DNA of 14,995 bases from Candidatus Woesearchaeota archaeon (GTDB lineage: Archaea > Nanobdellota > Nanobdellia > Woesearchaeales > WJKV01), in contig JAHWHE010000037.1 in assembly GCA_019323495.1 (NCBI GenBank), positions 1 to 14,995 of the forward strand. The letters are read 5' to 3'. The position numbers were made by a program, and so were the translations under genes. Numbering within the stretch: position 1 is the first letter of the stretch; each line of letters begins with the position of its first letter. Shown piece after piece: positions 1-6,241 of this stretch. The notes beneath the pieces are model-generated. The model was not told the DNA's origin and did no database searches. It saw nothing but the letters and a program-made list of their open reading frames with translations.

Positions 1-540
1 GAGAACGAAAAATTCCAGTTCAGCACTTTTTCAGAAGAAGTAGAGAACTTCAGGCCGAAAAGAGGAAGACAGCATCTTGCAACAATGATACATCAATTGA
101 ATGCAATGAAAGTCAGCGGAGTAGGCGACATACTGAAGGCTGCGAGAGCGGTCAAAAAAGCCACCTTCAACAGATCAATGATAATCGTCATTTCTGATTT
201 CTTGTACGACTTGAAAGAGATGGAGACTGCTCTTGCATTGCTGAGCAAGAACGACCTGAAATTAATACAGCTGTTCGACAAGAAGGAATACGATCTTGCT
301 TTCAAAGGGGAGTACAGGCTGAAGGACGCAGAGATCAAGGACGAGATGCAGACATTTATTTCTCCGCACCTGCAAAAAGTATACAAGGACAGGCTTGCCC
401 AACATTGCGCAGCATTGAAAAAGATCTGCATGGGCATCGGCGCTGAATATCATTTGGTAACAACAGAACAGCCTATATTCGACGTGTTCTTTGAAGTTCT
501 TAGAGAGAATCTCATGCTAAGAAGCGGAAAAGTGAAATAG
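1..540 (+). CDS. DUF58 family protein, C-terminal part (gene cut by window start)
   Basis: The frame is open from base 1 and stops at TAG 538-540, giving 179 residues with no start codon in the window. The ATG at 85 is internal, because coding sequence continues upstream of it. The visible part matches the C-terminal, von Willebrand A-like half of DUF58 proteins: a buried strand ending in Asp (MIIVISDFLYD), then a second strand (LKLIQLFDKKEYDL), a Lys-Asp-Ala-Glu segment after a Gly-Glu-Tyr, an Arg-containing helix, and the closing G-A-E-Y-H-L-V-T-T followed by a helix. DUF58 proteins are usually encoded next to MoxR-type AAA+ ATPases and VWA-domain proteins and are thought to act in assembly or metal insertion; the partner genes would lie upstream, outside this window. 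The family call is from recognition, not a search. The exact role is unknown. Confidence 0.75.
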   Translation, partial: ENEKFQFSTFSEEVENFRPKRGRQHLATMIHQLNAMKVSGVGDILKAARAVKKATFNRSMIIVISDFLYDLKEMETALALLSKNDLKLIQLFDKKEYDLAFKGEYRLKDAEIKDEMQTFISPHLQKVYKDRLAQHCAALKKICMGIGAEYHLVTTEQPIFDVFFEVLRENLMLRSGKVK

Positions 541-545
541 AATTC

Positions 546-1511
546 TTATTTACAGATTCCAGAATAAGGAATTATCCAACTCTGTCCAATAAGCAGTCTT
601 AATTGCTGCACAGTATTATAGACAGTGCCTGTATTTGGATCAATTGCAGGCAATGGCTGTGCTTGTGACATGTCGCAGTTTCCTGATGCACAGTCAGAGT
701 TCACCCAGCATCCTAGGTGCTGATTGCAAGGAACTCCATAAGGACTTGGGAAGTTAACATCGTCACAGTATGGAGGAATAGGCGGACATGGCGGGCAGCT
801 TCCTCCGCAATTCCAGTCGCTCTCGTCACCGCTCCACATTAGATCAGTACAATAAGATGGATATGCAGGTGGTGTTGGTGCTGGCGGTGTTGGAGGTGGT
901 GTTGGTGTAGGAGTGGGCGTAGGCGTTGGTGTTGGTGTAGGAGTTGGAGTTGGTGTCGGTACAGGTGTTGGAGTAGGAACAGGCGCTGGTGTTGGTGCAG
1001 GCGGCATAGGAGTTGGTGTAGGTGTTGGAGTAGGTACAGGTGCTCCTGGAGCCGGTGTTGGTATAGGAATTGAGATTGTCACTGGAACTGGTGTTGGCGG
1101 CAGTGATGCTGCGCTAGGTATGTAAATTGAGTTCTTTGGATCACTTGGATCGATCGCTCTTCTTTCTGCCTTTGCCTTTCCCACAAATAGCCTGTAATTC
1201 CTGCACAAGTTGTCTAAAGTGCAGACATCCCAGGTGTATTGATTATTGTCTTCACAATCTTCATAGAAAACACATTCAATGTCTTCTGTCAATTCAAACA
1301 TGAAATAAACGCATTCATTGGTCTCTGTGAAACAAACCTCTGATGTGTATTCATCGCCATCATCGCAGTCCGCATCTATAATACATTCGCCTGTTACAAT
1401 TTCTTCTGCTGGCGGTCCTTCTGGTGCCGGCGGAAGCTCCTTTTTGCAGGAATTGGTTATAACTAATAGAACAATGACCGCAATGATTAATATCCAGTAA
1501 GCAGCTTTCAT
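546..1511 (-). CDS. Secreted or membrane-anchored Cys-rich protein with Pro-Thr linker
   Basis: 321 residues. A hydrophobic N-terminus (about residues 5-19) is followed by Cys22 in the context ITNSCKKE, which could be a lipid-attachment Cys, although the lipobox is weak (Thr at -3); otherwise it is an uncleaved anchor. Residues about 43-67 and 80-103 are two copies of one Cys module (C-x5-C-x10-C-x5/6-C, with DADCDDGDEYT and YEDCEDNNQYT). Residues about 138-216 are a Pro-Thr repeat linker of the kind often O-glycosylated. After it comes a second Cys-rich module with GDESDWNCGGSCPPC and NSDCASGNCD, a pattern I associate with extracellular proteins of archaea and bacteria. Likely role: envelope surface protein with disulfide-bonded modules held off the membrane by the linker; no enzyme motif seen. 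A TATA box on the minus strand at 1534-1543 supports the ATG at 1511. It converges with the DUF58 gene, only 5 bases apart. Confidence 0.85.
   Translation of the reverse strand: MKAAYWILIIAVIVLLVITNSCKKELPPAPEGPPAEEIVTGECIIDADCDDGDEYTSEVCFTETNECVYFMFELTEDIECVFYEDCEDNNQYTWDVCTLDNLCRNYRLFVGKAKAERRAIDPSDPKNSIYIPSAASLPPTPVPVTISIPIPTPAPGAPVPTPTPTPTPMPPAPTPAPVPTPTPVPTPTPTPTPTPTPTPTPTPTPPPTPPAPTPPAYPSYCTDLMWSGDESDWNCGGSCPPCPPIPPYCDDVNFPSPYGVPCNQHLGCWVNSDCASGNCDMSQAQPLPAIDPNTGTVYNTVQQLRLLIGQSWIIPYSGICK
880..1075. repeat. G/T-rich minisatellite encoding the Pro-Thr linker
   Basis: The plus strand is a run of GGTGTT, GGTGTA and GGAGTT/GGCGTA-like hexamers with very little C. It is read on the minus strand as Pro-Thr pairs, mixed with Pro-Ala and Pro-Val. 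Hexamer units keep frame, so unit gain or loss would change linker length without a frameshift. The repeated GG doublets on the plus strand could form two-layer G-quadruplexes; that is inference. Confidence 0.85.
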
Positions 1512-1533
1512 TATTATATAATAGAACGTATTT

Positions 1534-1543
1534 GTATATAAAC
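1534..1543 (-). promoter_or_regulatory. TATA box of the Cys-rich surface protein gene
   Basis: On the minus strand it reads GTTTATATAC. Its centre is about 27 bases before the ATG at 1511, which predicts a leaderless or nearly leaderless transcript. Confidence 0.6.
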
Positions 1544-1568
1544 TTTTCTTTAAAAATAAAGGAATACA

Positions 1569-1578
1569 TTTATAAATA
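1569..1578 (+). promoter_or_regulatory. TATA box of serS2
   Basis: TTTATAAATA with its centre about 26 bases before the ATG at 1599, so transcription should begin at or next to the start codon. The divergent TATA box at 1534-1543 shares the same 87-base intergenic space. Confidence 0.6.
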
Positions 1579-1598
1579 AATCCTATTTCAAGCAGGTC

Positions 1599-3164
1599 AT
1601 GATTAAGATAGAATTAGATGCGGAATTCAAGCTGAGCAAGACTCTGCCTGCAGAAGCAAAACAGGACATTGCAAAGATACTTGATGATGCGAACAAGGAC
1701 TTGTTCAAGAAAGGCAGCAAAGAAGACAGCGAAGCAACTAATCTGAGAGAGTGGAAGATTGTCAAGGACACATTGTTTCTCAGACTGAAAAGCGGAGGGC
1801 AGGTCAGGGCGCACGACGCAGTCCTGAGACTAAGAAAACCGCTCGCAGAAGCTATCGGCAAGAAATACAAATGCGGGATAAAATCAACAACTGCAAAAAA
1901 CATCAAGATAGAAATGCAGCTTGAAGAGAAGCCTGAAAAAGAAATAACTCTGCCTTTTGTTGAAAAGATAAACATTGTTGACAATAAAGCAGTATTGTTT
2001 CTTTCTGAACTAAAAGACTTGGAACTTGAAAGAAACTATCTTACGAAAATAATCAACAGATTCCTGTCAAAGATAAGCTCACAGAAAGTGCACGGAAAAG
2101 CAGACACAGAAAAGACAGTAAGAAAAAGCGAGAACCGAGTGGAAAAGTATGTTTTCAAGGAAGATCCTACACAAGAATTGATTGCCAGGGGCTGGGTCAG
2201 AGAATTTCCAGGCGCAGGTGTCTGGACATTGATGCCTCCTTTTACAGCATTATTGAAAGCGATAGAGCAGATGATCATCGACAAGGTGTTGAAGCCGATG
2301 GGTTTCAGCGAAGTGATTTTGCCGAGGCTTATTCCATTGGACATACAACGGAAAAAAGGACATCTTGGCGGAATACCAGAGGAATTGTTCTGGGTGTGCC
2401 CTCCTGCAAAAAGGGATCCTGAATTCTTTGAAGATTACAAAGACTATGTCGAGATTACAGGAGATTGTGCGCCTGAAAAACTGATGGAGAAGTTAAGGCC
2501 GCCGATGTTCGGTCTTGCATATGCGCAATGTGAAGCGTTTTATGATTTCTTTGACAAGGAGATAATAGATGCATCAAAACTGCCTTTCAAGTTCTATGAT
2601 ATTAACGGCCCTACCTGGAGATGGGAAGCGGGCGGAATCAAGGGTCTGGAAAGACTGAACGAGTTTATCCGAATCGAAGTTGTTTATGCTGGATTGAAAG
2701 ACCAGGTTGTTAAGATAAGGGATGAAGTATTGAAAAGATCAGAAGAAATAATTGACAAAGTATTTGATGTTGAATACAGGATTGACAGCTGCACTCCTGT
2801 CTACTTGGAACATGCAGGGGCTGTAGAAGAGAAAGGACAAACAGCAGAGCCTGGCTTTGTGAAGACGTACGACATGACAGCAGTAATTCCGTTCCAGACA
2901 GCAAGCAAGCAGGAGAGCGAGCTTGAGATATCGAGCTTTCACGTTCACACTGATTTTTACATTAAACGGTTCCATGCAAAAGAAAAGAACAAGAAAGAAG
3001 TCTGGACAGGCTGTGTCGGCTTCGGCCCTAGCAGATGGGCTTATCTATTTATCTTAAGGCACGGACTTGATTACAGCAAATGGCCGAAAGAGATAAAGAA
3101 GTACATCGGTGACAAACTGCCTGGTGTGCCTGAGATGGTTACTTGGCCTAAGAAGAAAGAATGA
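1599..3164 (+). CDS. serS2: Type-2 (methanogen-type) seryl-tRNA synthetase
   Basis: 521 residues, close to the roughly 500 of Methanosarcina barkeri SerRS2. It charges tRNA-Ser with serine in the cytoplasm. The start (IELDAEFKLSKTLPAEAKQDI) and the stretch around residues 70-95 (VRAHDAVLRLRKPLAEAIGK, then KYK) follow the family's special N-terminal domain, unlike the long coiled-coil arm of ordinary SerRS. The class II core is present: motif 1 at about 228-243, motif 2 at about 341-362 (RWEAGGIKGLERLNEF) and motif 3 at 474-483 (GFGPSRWAYL). The three zinc ligands that recognise serine line up as Cys311 (YAQC), Glu360 (RIE) and Cys472 (WTGC). The 49-residue Cys-Glu spacing equals that of M. 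barkeri (Cys306, Glu355), and the Glu-Cys spacing is six residues longer. I first considered threonyl-tRNA synthetase because of the zinc-type class II core; the N-terminus and motif context settle it as SerRS2. Leaderless promoter upstream; no ordinary serS is in the window. Confidence 0.93.
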   Translation: MIKIELDAEFKLSKTLPAEAKQDIAKILDDANKDLFKKGSKEDSEATNLREWKIVKDTLFLRLKSGGQVRAHDAVLRLRKPLAEAIGKKYKCGIKSTTAKNIKIEMQLEEKPEKEITLPFVEKINIVDNKAVLFLSELKDLELERNYLTKIINRFLSKISSQKVHGKADTEKTVRKSENRVEKYVFKEDPTQELIARGWVREFPGAGVWTLMPPFTALLKAIEQMIIDKVLKPMGFSEVILPRLIPLDIQRKKGHLGGIPEELFWVCPPAKRDPEFFEDYKDYVEITGDCAPEKLMEKLRPPMFGLAYAQCEAFYDFFDKEIIDASKLPFKFYDINGPTWRWEAGGIKGLERLNEFIRIEVVYAGLKDQVVKIRDEVLKRSEEIIDKVFDVEYRIDSCTPVYLEHAGAVEEKGQTAEPGFVKTYDMTAVIPFQTASKQESELEISSFHVHTDFYIKRFHAKEKNKKEVWTGCVGFGPSRWAYLFILRHGLDYSKWPKEIKKYIGDKLPGVPEMVTWPKKKE

Positions 3165-3175
3165 TTATTTCTTAA

Positions 3176-3190
3176 TTTTTATATGGTTTT
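3176..3190 (+). terminator. Weak T-rich terminator after serS2
   Basis: T-tracts of five (3176-3180) and four (3187-3190) follow the serS2 stop, in the manner of archaeal oligo-T termination. The space is shared with the converging gene. No stem-loop was seen. Confidence 0.3.
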
Positions 3191-3581
3191 AAGAACCGTT
3201 TACTTCACAGGCTTTTGATTTAGACCAGTGTTTCCTGACTAATGCCACCAATGATTTTTTTGCTTTGTTGGCAGCTGCACAAGCAGTCATTGTTCCTACA
3301 GTCGCGCCTGCAGTGCATAATCCCATATACAATAGTCCTCGGGCAACCTTTAGTCCAGGACTTTCTTCTGGAAGAAATAATTCTTTTGAAAAATACCCTA
3401 TTAGTAGCGGGCTTGTAAAGAACCCTATAATGGCTGCGCCTTGAGATAAGCCTTCAGTAATAACGCCGCTCGCATTTTCGTCGTAGAAACGCCCTACCTT
3501 TTCGTATGCTTTTTCTACTCTTGTATTCAGCCTATTATAGCTGTTAGCGATTCTGCTGCAGTATGAATCTCTTTTTTCCAT
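3189..3581 (-). CDS. Small membrane protein, unknown function
   Basis: 130 residues that I do not recognise. A basic, polar N-terminus (residues 1-36, about 9 Arg/Lys) is followed by two likely membrane segments at about 40-64 (Gly/Ile/Phe-rich) and 82-104 (Gly, Ala and small residues, GLLYMGLCTAGATVGTMTAC), separated by a short loop with PEESPG. A Lys/Arg-rich tail follows (107-124). By the positive-inside rule both ends would be cytoplasmic, giving a hairpin. Cys residues at 8, 89, 101 and 125 form no clear metal motif. A TATA box at 3606-3615 sits 29 bases before the ATG and supports the start. The gene converges with serS2, 24 bases apart, and has the same orientation as the upstream membrane gene 3654-4124, but its own promoter suggests separate transcription. 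Confidence 0.7.
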   Translation of the reverse strand: MEKRDSYCSRIANSYNRLNTRVEKAYEKVGRFYDENASGVITEGLSQGAAIIGFFTSPLLIGYFSKELFLPEESPGLKVARGLLYMGLCTAGATVGTMTACAAANKAKKSLVALVRKHWSKSKACEVNGS

Positions 3582-3605
3582 TTTATTCTATATTATATTG
3601 AGTGA

Positions 3606-3615
3606 TTTATAAAAC
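3606..3615 (-). promoter_or_regulatory. TATA box of the 130-residue membrane protein gene
   Basis: Reads GTTTTATAAA on the minus strand, centred 29 bases before the ATG at 3581; predicts leaderless transcription. Confidence 0.5.
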
Positions 3616-3653
3616 TTATTATATAAAACAAAAAGAAAAAATAGAGAAAAAAT

Positions 3654-4124
3654 CTAACTTCTTGCCAATTCGTTTATCGCACTTTGGATTATGCCGATGC
3701 ATACTGGATATAGGATCAAAAACGAGAAAGCTCCTACATAAGGTATTAATCCCACAATGAGTGTGGCAAGCATCAATCCTTTCTCAATCCTTGGCTGCTT
3801 GTTTCTTAGCTTTGCCTGGAAGTTAACCCTGTCGACCAGTCTTAGCCAGAAAATAAACATCCAGTAGATGTTGAAGAATGGTATGAAACTGAATCCTATC
3901 GCTTTTCCTGCGCCGAAATCTCCAGGATGCACTCTTGGCAATCTTCCGTGCTGGATACCATAGTAAATCCAGGTGAAAATTCCTAATGTTATGAAGTGCA
4001 GGATGATTGCAAGTGCTGGCGAGAAAGTTGTCAGTCTGTTTCTGCTGAACTCTTTCTTTTGTGAAGGGCCCAGTTTCTTGACATCAAAACCTTGTTCATA
4101 GATACTGTGTAGATCAACTGCCAT
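3654..4124 (-). CDS. DUF4234-like multi-pass membrane protein
   Basis: 156 residues. A polar N-terminal stretch (1-32) is followed by likely membrane segments at about 33-55 (FSPALAIILHFITLGIFTWI), 73-95 (KAIGFSFIPFFNIYWMFIFW) and 116-148, the last long enough for one long or two short helices around Pro128. The ThrLeuGlyIle-Phe/Tyr-x-x-Ile/Trp motif in the first segment and the Ile-Pro-Phe-Phe-Asn-Ile-Tyr-Trp motif in the second resemble DUF4234 and related small membrane families of bacteria and archaea, whose function is unknown. The name rests on pattern memory and could be wrong; the membrane nature is clear. A TATA box 28 bases upstream supports the ATG at 4124. It is divergent from the DHH gene with a 138-base shared promoter region. 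Confidence 0.75.
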   Translation of the reverse strand: MAVDLHSIYEQGFDVKKLGPSQKKEFSRNRLTTFSPALAIILHFITLGIFTWIYYGIQHGRLPRVHPGDFGAGKAIGFSFIPFFNIYWMFIFWLRLVDRVNFQAKLRNKQPRIEKGLMLATLIVGLIPYVGAFSFLILYPVCIGIIQSAINELARS

Positions 4125-4146
4125 TTTTTAACCCCCTATTAGTTGT

Positions 4147-4156
4147 TTATTTATAC
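4147..4156 (-). promoter_or_regulatory. TATA box of the DUF4234-like gene
   Basis: Reads GTATAAATAA on the minus strand, centred about 28 bases before the ATG at 4124. A GGGGGTT at 4130-4136 looks like a ribosome-binding site, but it would be upstream of or at the transcription start if this box is the one used. Confidence 0.45.
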
Positions 4157-4218
4157 GGGTAGCTTTTAATAGTTTTTAAAGGTTTGTATATTCCTGCCGT
4201 GATAATCGCGGACAATAA

Positions 4219-4228
4219 GTTTATATAC
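4219..4228 (+). promoter_or_regulatory. TATA box of the DHH phosphoesterase gene
   Basis: GTTTATATAC. Transcription is expected near base 4250, leaving a leader of only about 13 bases that just contains the GGTGAT ribosome-binding site. Confidence 0.55.
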
Positions 4229-4250
4229 GATTGGCTTTCTTCAAATACTG

Positions 4251-4256
4251 GGTGAT
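4251..4256 (+). promoter_or_regulatory. Ribosome-binding site GGTGAT that decides a TTG start
   Basis: GGTGAT is complementary to the archaeal 16S rRNA 3' end. It lies 6 bases before TTG 4263 and 21 before the in-frame ATG 4278, so it favours the TTG as the start codon. Confidence 0.65.
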
Positions 4257-4262
4257 AATATT

Positions 4263-5285
4263 TTGTTGAAGAGGTTGATGAGTTTAATAGAAGGAAAAAG
4301 GGTGTTTCTTGGGACGCATTGGGATGCAGACGGCATCACGAGCGCAGCAATAATCTATCATCTGATAAATGACAGGGCAAAGTCAATAAGGACTCTTTCT
4401 AAAGGAGATGTTTTTTTGATTGAGAAAAAAGATGTTCCTGAAGATTGTGACATCGTGATATGCACTGACATCCATGCAAGCAAAGACATTGACAAGCCTT
4501 TGATATATATAGACCATCATCCTATTGAGAATGGAGACTACAAGCAGGATTATGAATTGATGATACATGACAAGGAATGCCAAAGCTGCACAATGGTTAT
4601 ATGGAACAATCTGATAAAAGGAACAGACGATCCATATTTTATTTTTCTTACGTTGTTGGGCTTTTTCGGCGACGGAGGAAGCAATAATGAAATCCCTCCT
4701 GAACTTGAATTGAAAGCAATTGGCGCTTTTCCTGAATTGATGATTAGAAAACAAAGCTATTATGGTGACGGAGAATATCTTGTACTTGAAAAATACGTTT
4801 CATCATTGAATGTTGGAAAAAGGGTTCATTGGAGCGGGCAGGTACCTCTGGAATTGTTCAAGGCCATAGATACTTGGGAGCCTTTTGTCTACAACAAGCA
4901 TCCGCTTGCACAAGAACTACAGAGCTTAAGGTATGAACTTAGGGATTTGTATAAGATGCCTGTCAACATAAAGAACCTGCCCCATCTTGATTACATACAA
5001 ATAGACTGCGACAAAAACATTCAGGGAGTGCTGTGCGCAAAGCACATGAAAGACAAGCCAATTATCGTGATGAACAGGTACAATGACACCATAATGGGCA
5101 GCATGAGGGTGCCTGATAGTATTGATTTTGACGCCGGCCTTTACCTTGAGGCTTTCAATGAAAAAGTGCCTGGTTTTGTGGGCGGCGGGCATGAGAGGGC
5201 AGGTGGTTTTACTCTTCCTGTTGAGCACTTTGAGCTGTTTTTGGGCTTTTTAAAAGAGCACCACAAGGTAGTGAAAAACATATAG
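4263..5285 (+). CDS. DHH/DHHA1 family phosphoesterase (RecJ/NrnA-like)
   Basis: 340 residues from a TTG start chosen because GGTGAT sits 6 bases upstream. It is a complete metal-dependent phosphoesterase. Motif I is at 18-24 (THWDADG, with His19, Asp21 and Asp23), motif II at 67-70 (CTDI), motif III at 84-86 (the Asp-His-His that names the family) and motif IV at 136-137 (Gly-Asp). The DHHA1 substrate-binding domain ends with the Gly-rich GGGHERAGG at 307-315. These residues bind two manganese ions and hydrolyse phosphodiester bonds. Family members include RecJ single-strand DNA exonucleases, archaeal GINS-associated RecJ-like proteins, oligoribonucleases and cyclic-dinucleotide phosphodiesterases. 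At 340 residues it lacks the extra domains of bacterial RecJ and is the size of NrnA-type enzymes, so the substrate cannot be assigned. No PAS, CBS or membrane domain is attached. It is divergent from a membrane gene, so the neighbourhood gives no further hint. Confidence 0.88.
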   Translation: MLKRLMSLIEGKRVFLGTHWDADGITSAAIIYHLINDRAKSIRTLSKGDVFLIEKKDVPEDCDIVICTDIHASKDIDKPLIYIDHHPIENGDYKQDYELMIHDKECQSCTMVIWNNLIKGTDDPYFIFLTLLGFFGDGGSNNEIPPELELKAIGAFPELMIRKQSYYGDGEYLVLEKYVSSLNVGKRVHWSGQVPLELFKAIDTWEPFVYNKHPLAQELQSLRYELRDLYKMPVNIKNLPHLDYIQIDCDKNIQGVLCAKHMKDKPIIVMNRYNDTIMGSMRVPDSIDFDAGLYLEAFNEKVPGFVGGGHERAGGFTLPVEHFELFLGFLKEHHKVVKNI

Positions 5286-5298
5286 TATATAGGTATAA

Positions 5299-5308
5299 CT
5301 TTTAAATA
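5299..5308 (+). promoter_or_regulatory. TATA box before the 34-residue mini-gene
   Basis: CTTTTAAATA, centred about 31 bases before ATG 5335, the same spacing used by the clear genes in this window. It is the main support that the mini-gene is real. Confidence 0.45.
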
Positions 5309-5334
5309 AGACTTTCACTTCCCTATAGTCAAGA

Positions 5335-5439
5335 ATGAGGAAGAGGAGTAAGAACAATCCTACGTTCTTCGCCGAGATCCAGATGCCTAAAAAAGGCACC
5401 AAATGGAAAAAAACCGATGAATGGAGAGCGTTGGGTTGA
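5335..5439 (+). CDS. Putative 34-residue basic mini-protein
   Basis: ATG 5335 to TGA 5437-5439. The product has 34 residues: a basic start (MRKRSKNNP), a short hydrophobic stretch (TFFAEIQMP), then KKGTKWKKTDEWRALG. About 10 residues are Lys or Arg and two are Trp. I do not recognise it. What supports it as a gene: a TATA box at leaderless distance, a position filling the only long gap between the DHH and zinc-motif genes, and codons typical of the neighbours (AGG, AAG, AAA). Its size and charge would suit a nucleic-acid- or ribosome-bound small protein, but that is inference. It could instead be a chance frame in an untranslated RNA. Confidence 0.5.
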   Translation: MRKRSKNNPTFFAEIQMPKKGTKWKKTDEWRALG

Positions 5440-5532
5440 AGTTGGGGGAAGATTGACTTTCTATTGATAACGGTTGCCTAGTTTAAAGTATAGATAAGCT
5501 TTATAAACAACTTTCTTTGATTTTCTATTAAA
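5440..5532 (+). promoter_or_regulatory. Promoter region of the twin zinc-motif gene
   Basis: The TATA box CTTTATAAAC is at 5499-5508, about 30 bases before the ATG at 5533, which predicts a leaderless transcript. The rest of the space shows no other structure. Confidence 0.55.
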
Positions 5533-6093
5533 ATGGATGAAGATTATTATGGTCTTGACACAACCTGCCCTGGAGGCATAACTCCTAAAGCAAGAAGTGC
5601 TTATTCCGCTTATGTTGTTAGGTTCAGGAAGGGAATGCCGGGCAGTCTTACTGCTGAAGAAGCTGAAATTTTAGACAAGTTCTGTGGTGGAGATTTGAAA
5701 AAGTTAGATCGATTTTTTGCAGAACACAGAAAGGACTGCCCTTATTGCAATGAAAGATTAGAACGATCATTCAAGGCAGAAGATACTTGTTTTGATGGTG
5801 ATAAAGGTCTCGCACTAAGATTAGAGGGAGATCTTTTTATCGAAGATGGCATTGACATTACAAAATTGCGCGAATTATCAGGAAGAGTAAGAGAAGCAAG
5901 AAAAACGCTTGAAGAAACACATGCTCAAGAAGCAAAAAAATTTATTGATTATTATGGAAGATGGATAGATGGCGAAGTTGATCCAAAAGACACTTCTGTA
6001 GAACACTTGCAATTCAGGCAGCACATCTGTTCATGCCCTGCTTGCAGGGGTTATTTTAACGCACTAAGCGCGCTTAAAGATCACAAGCTATAG
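5533..6093 (+). CDS. Protein with two anti-sigma-like HCC zinc motifs
   Basis: 186 residues, soluble, no membrane segment. It has two copies of the His-x3-Cys-x2-Cys motif: His65, Cys69, Cys72 (EHRKDCPYC) and His164, Cys168, Cys171 (QHICSCPAC). Each follows an acidic, helix-prone stretch (SLTAEEAEILDKF at about 38-50; WIDGEVDPKDTSVEHL at about 144-159), the layout of the zf-HC2 anti-sigma zinc finger, in which a helix carries the His and the next helix carries the two Cys. The middle, 105-140, is a charged helix. In bacteria zf-HC2 proteins bind sigma factors. Archaea have no sigma factor, so a different target (protein or nucleic acid) is likely. The zinc role is inferred from the motif spacing; an alternative is chance spacing, which two copies make less likely. 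Own promoter; transcribed alone. Confidence 0.72.
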   Translation: MDEDYYGLDTTCPGGITPKARSAYSAYVVRFRKGMPGSLTAEEAEILDKFCGGDLKKLDRFFAEHRKDCPYCNERLERSFKAEDTCFDGDKGLALRLEGDLFIEDGIDITKLRELSGRVREARKTLEETHAQEAKKFIDYYGRWIDGEVDPKDTSVEHLQFRQHICSCPACRGYFNALSALKDHKL

Positions 6094-6241
6094 ATACACA
6101 TAGTGTGCTACGATAGATTCTATGTCTGACTGTTAATACGAGTCTTTGTTATATGTCTGATAATATTATAGCTTCGCTGGACACTATGCGCTTGATTTCT
6201 TTCAAAACATTTATAAACTATAATACTCATCTTTTTTACAG
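6094..6241 (+). other. Intergenic region with inverted repeat and TATA box
   Basis: CATAGTGT at 6099-6106 is matched by its complement ACACTATG at 6181-6188, an 8-base arm pair enclosing about 74 bases. Inside are small hairpins (ATAG-ATT-CTAT near 6113-6123 and AGC-TTC-GCT near 6170-6178) and two TATGTCTG copies. Together these could fold as a structured RNA or a regulatory site. The TATA box of the next gene, ATTTATAAAC, is at 6209-6218. Confidence 0.3.

Noticed and set aside
880..1075. CRISPR-like repeat
   Set aside because: Units are hexamers without unique spacers, and they lie inside a coding frame.
913..1125. Plus-strand Gly-Val repeat frame over the minisatellite
   Set aside because: It is the antisense reading of the Pro-Thr linker. 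It has no promoter or ribosome-binding site, and the minus-strand gene has a signal sequence and Cys modules.
1599..3164. Threonyl- or prolyl-tRNA synthetase
   Set aside because: The N-terminal domain and the Cys-Glu-Cys zinc ligand spacing match type-2 SerRS; no anticodon-binding domain of the ThrRS/ProRS type follows motif 3.
5440..5532. tRNA or other RNA gene in the gap before 5533
   Set aside because: No cloverleaf arms or T-loop consensus on either strand; other intergenic gaps were scanned for the same and also gave nothing.
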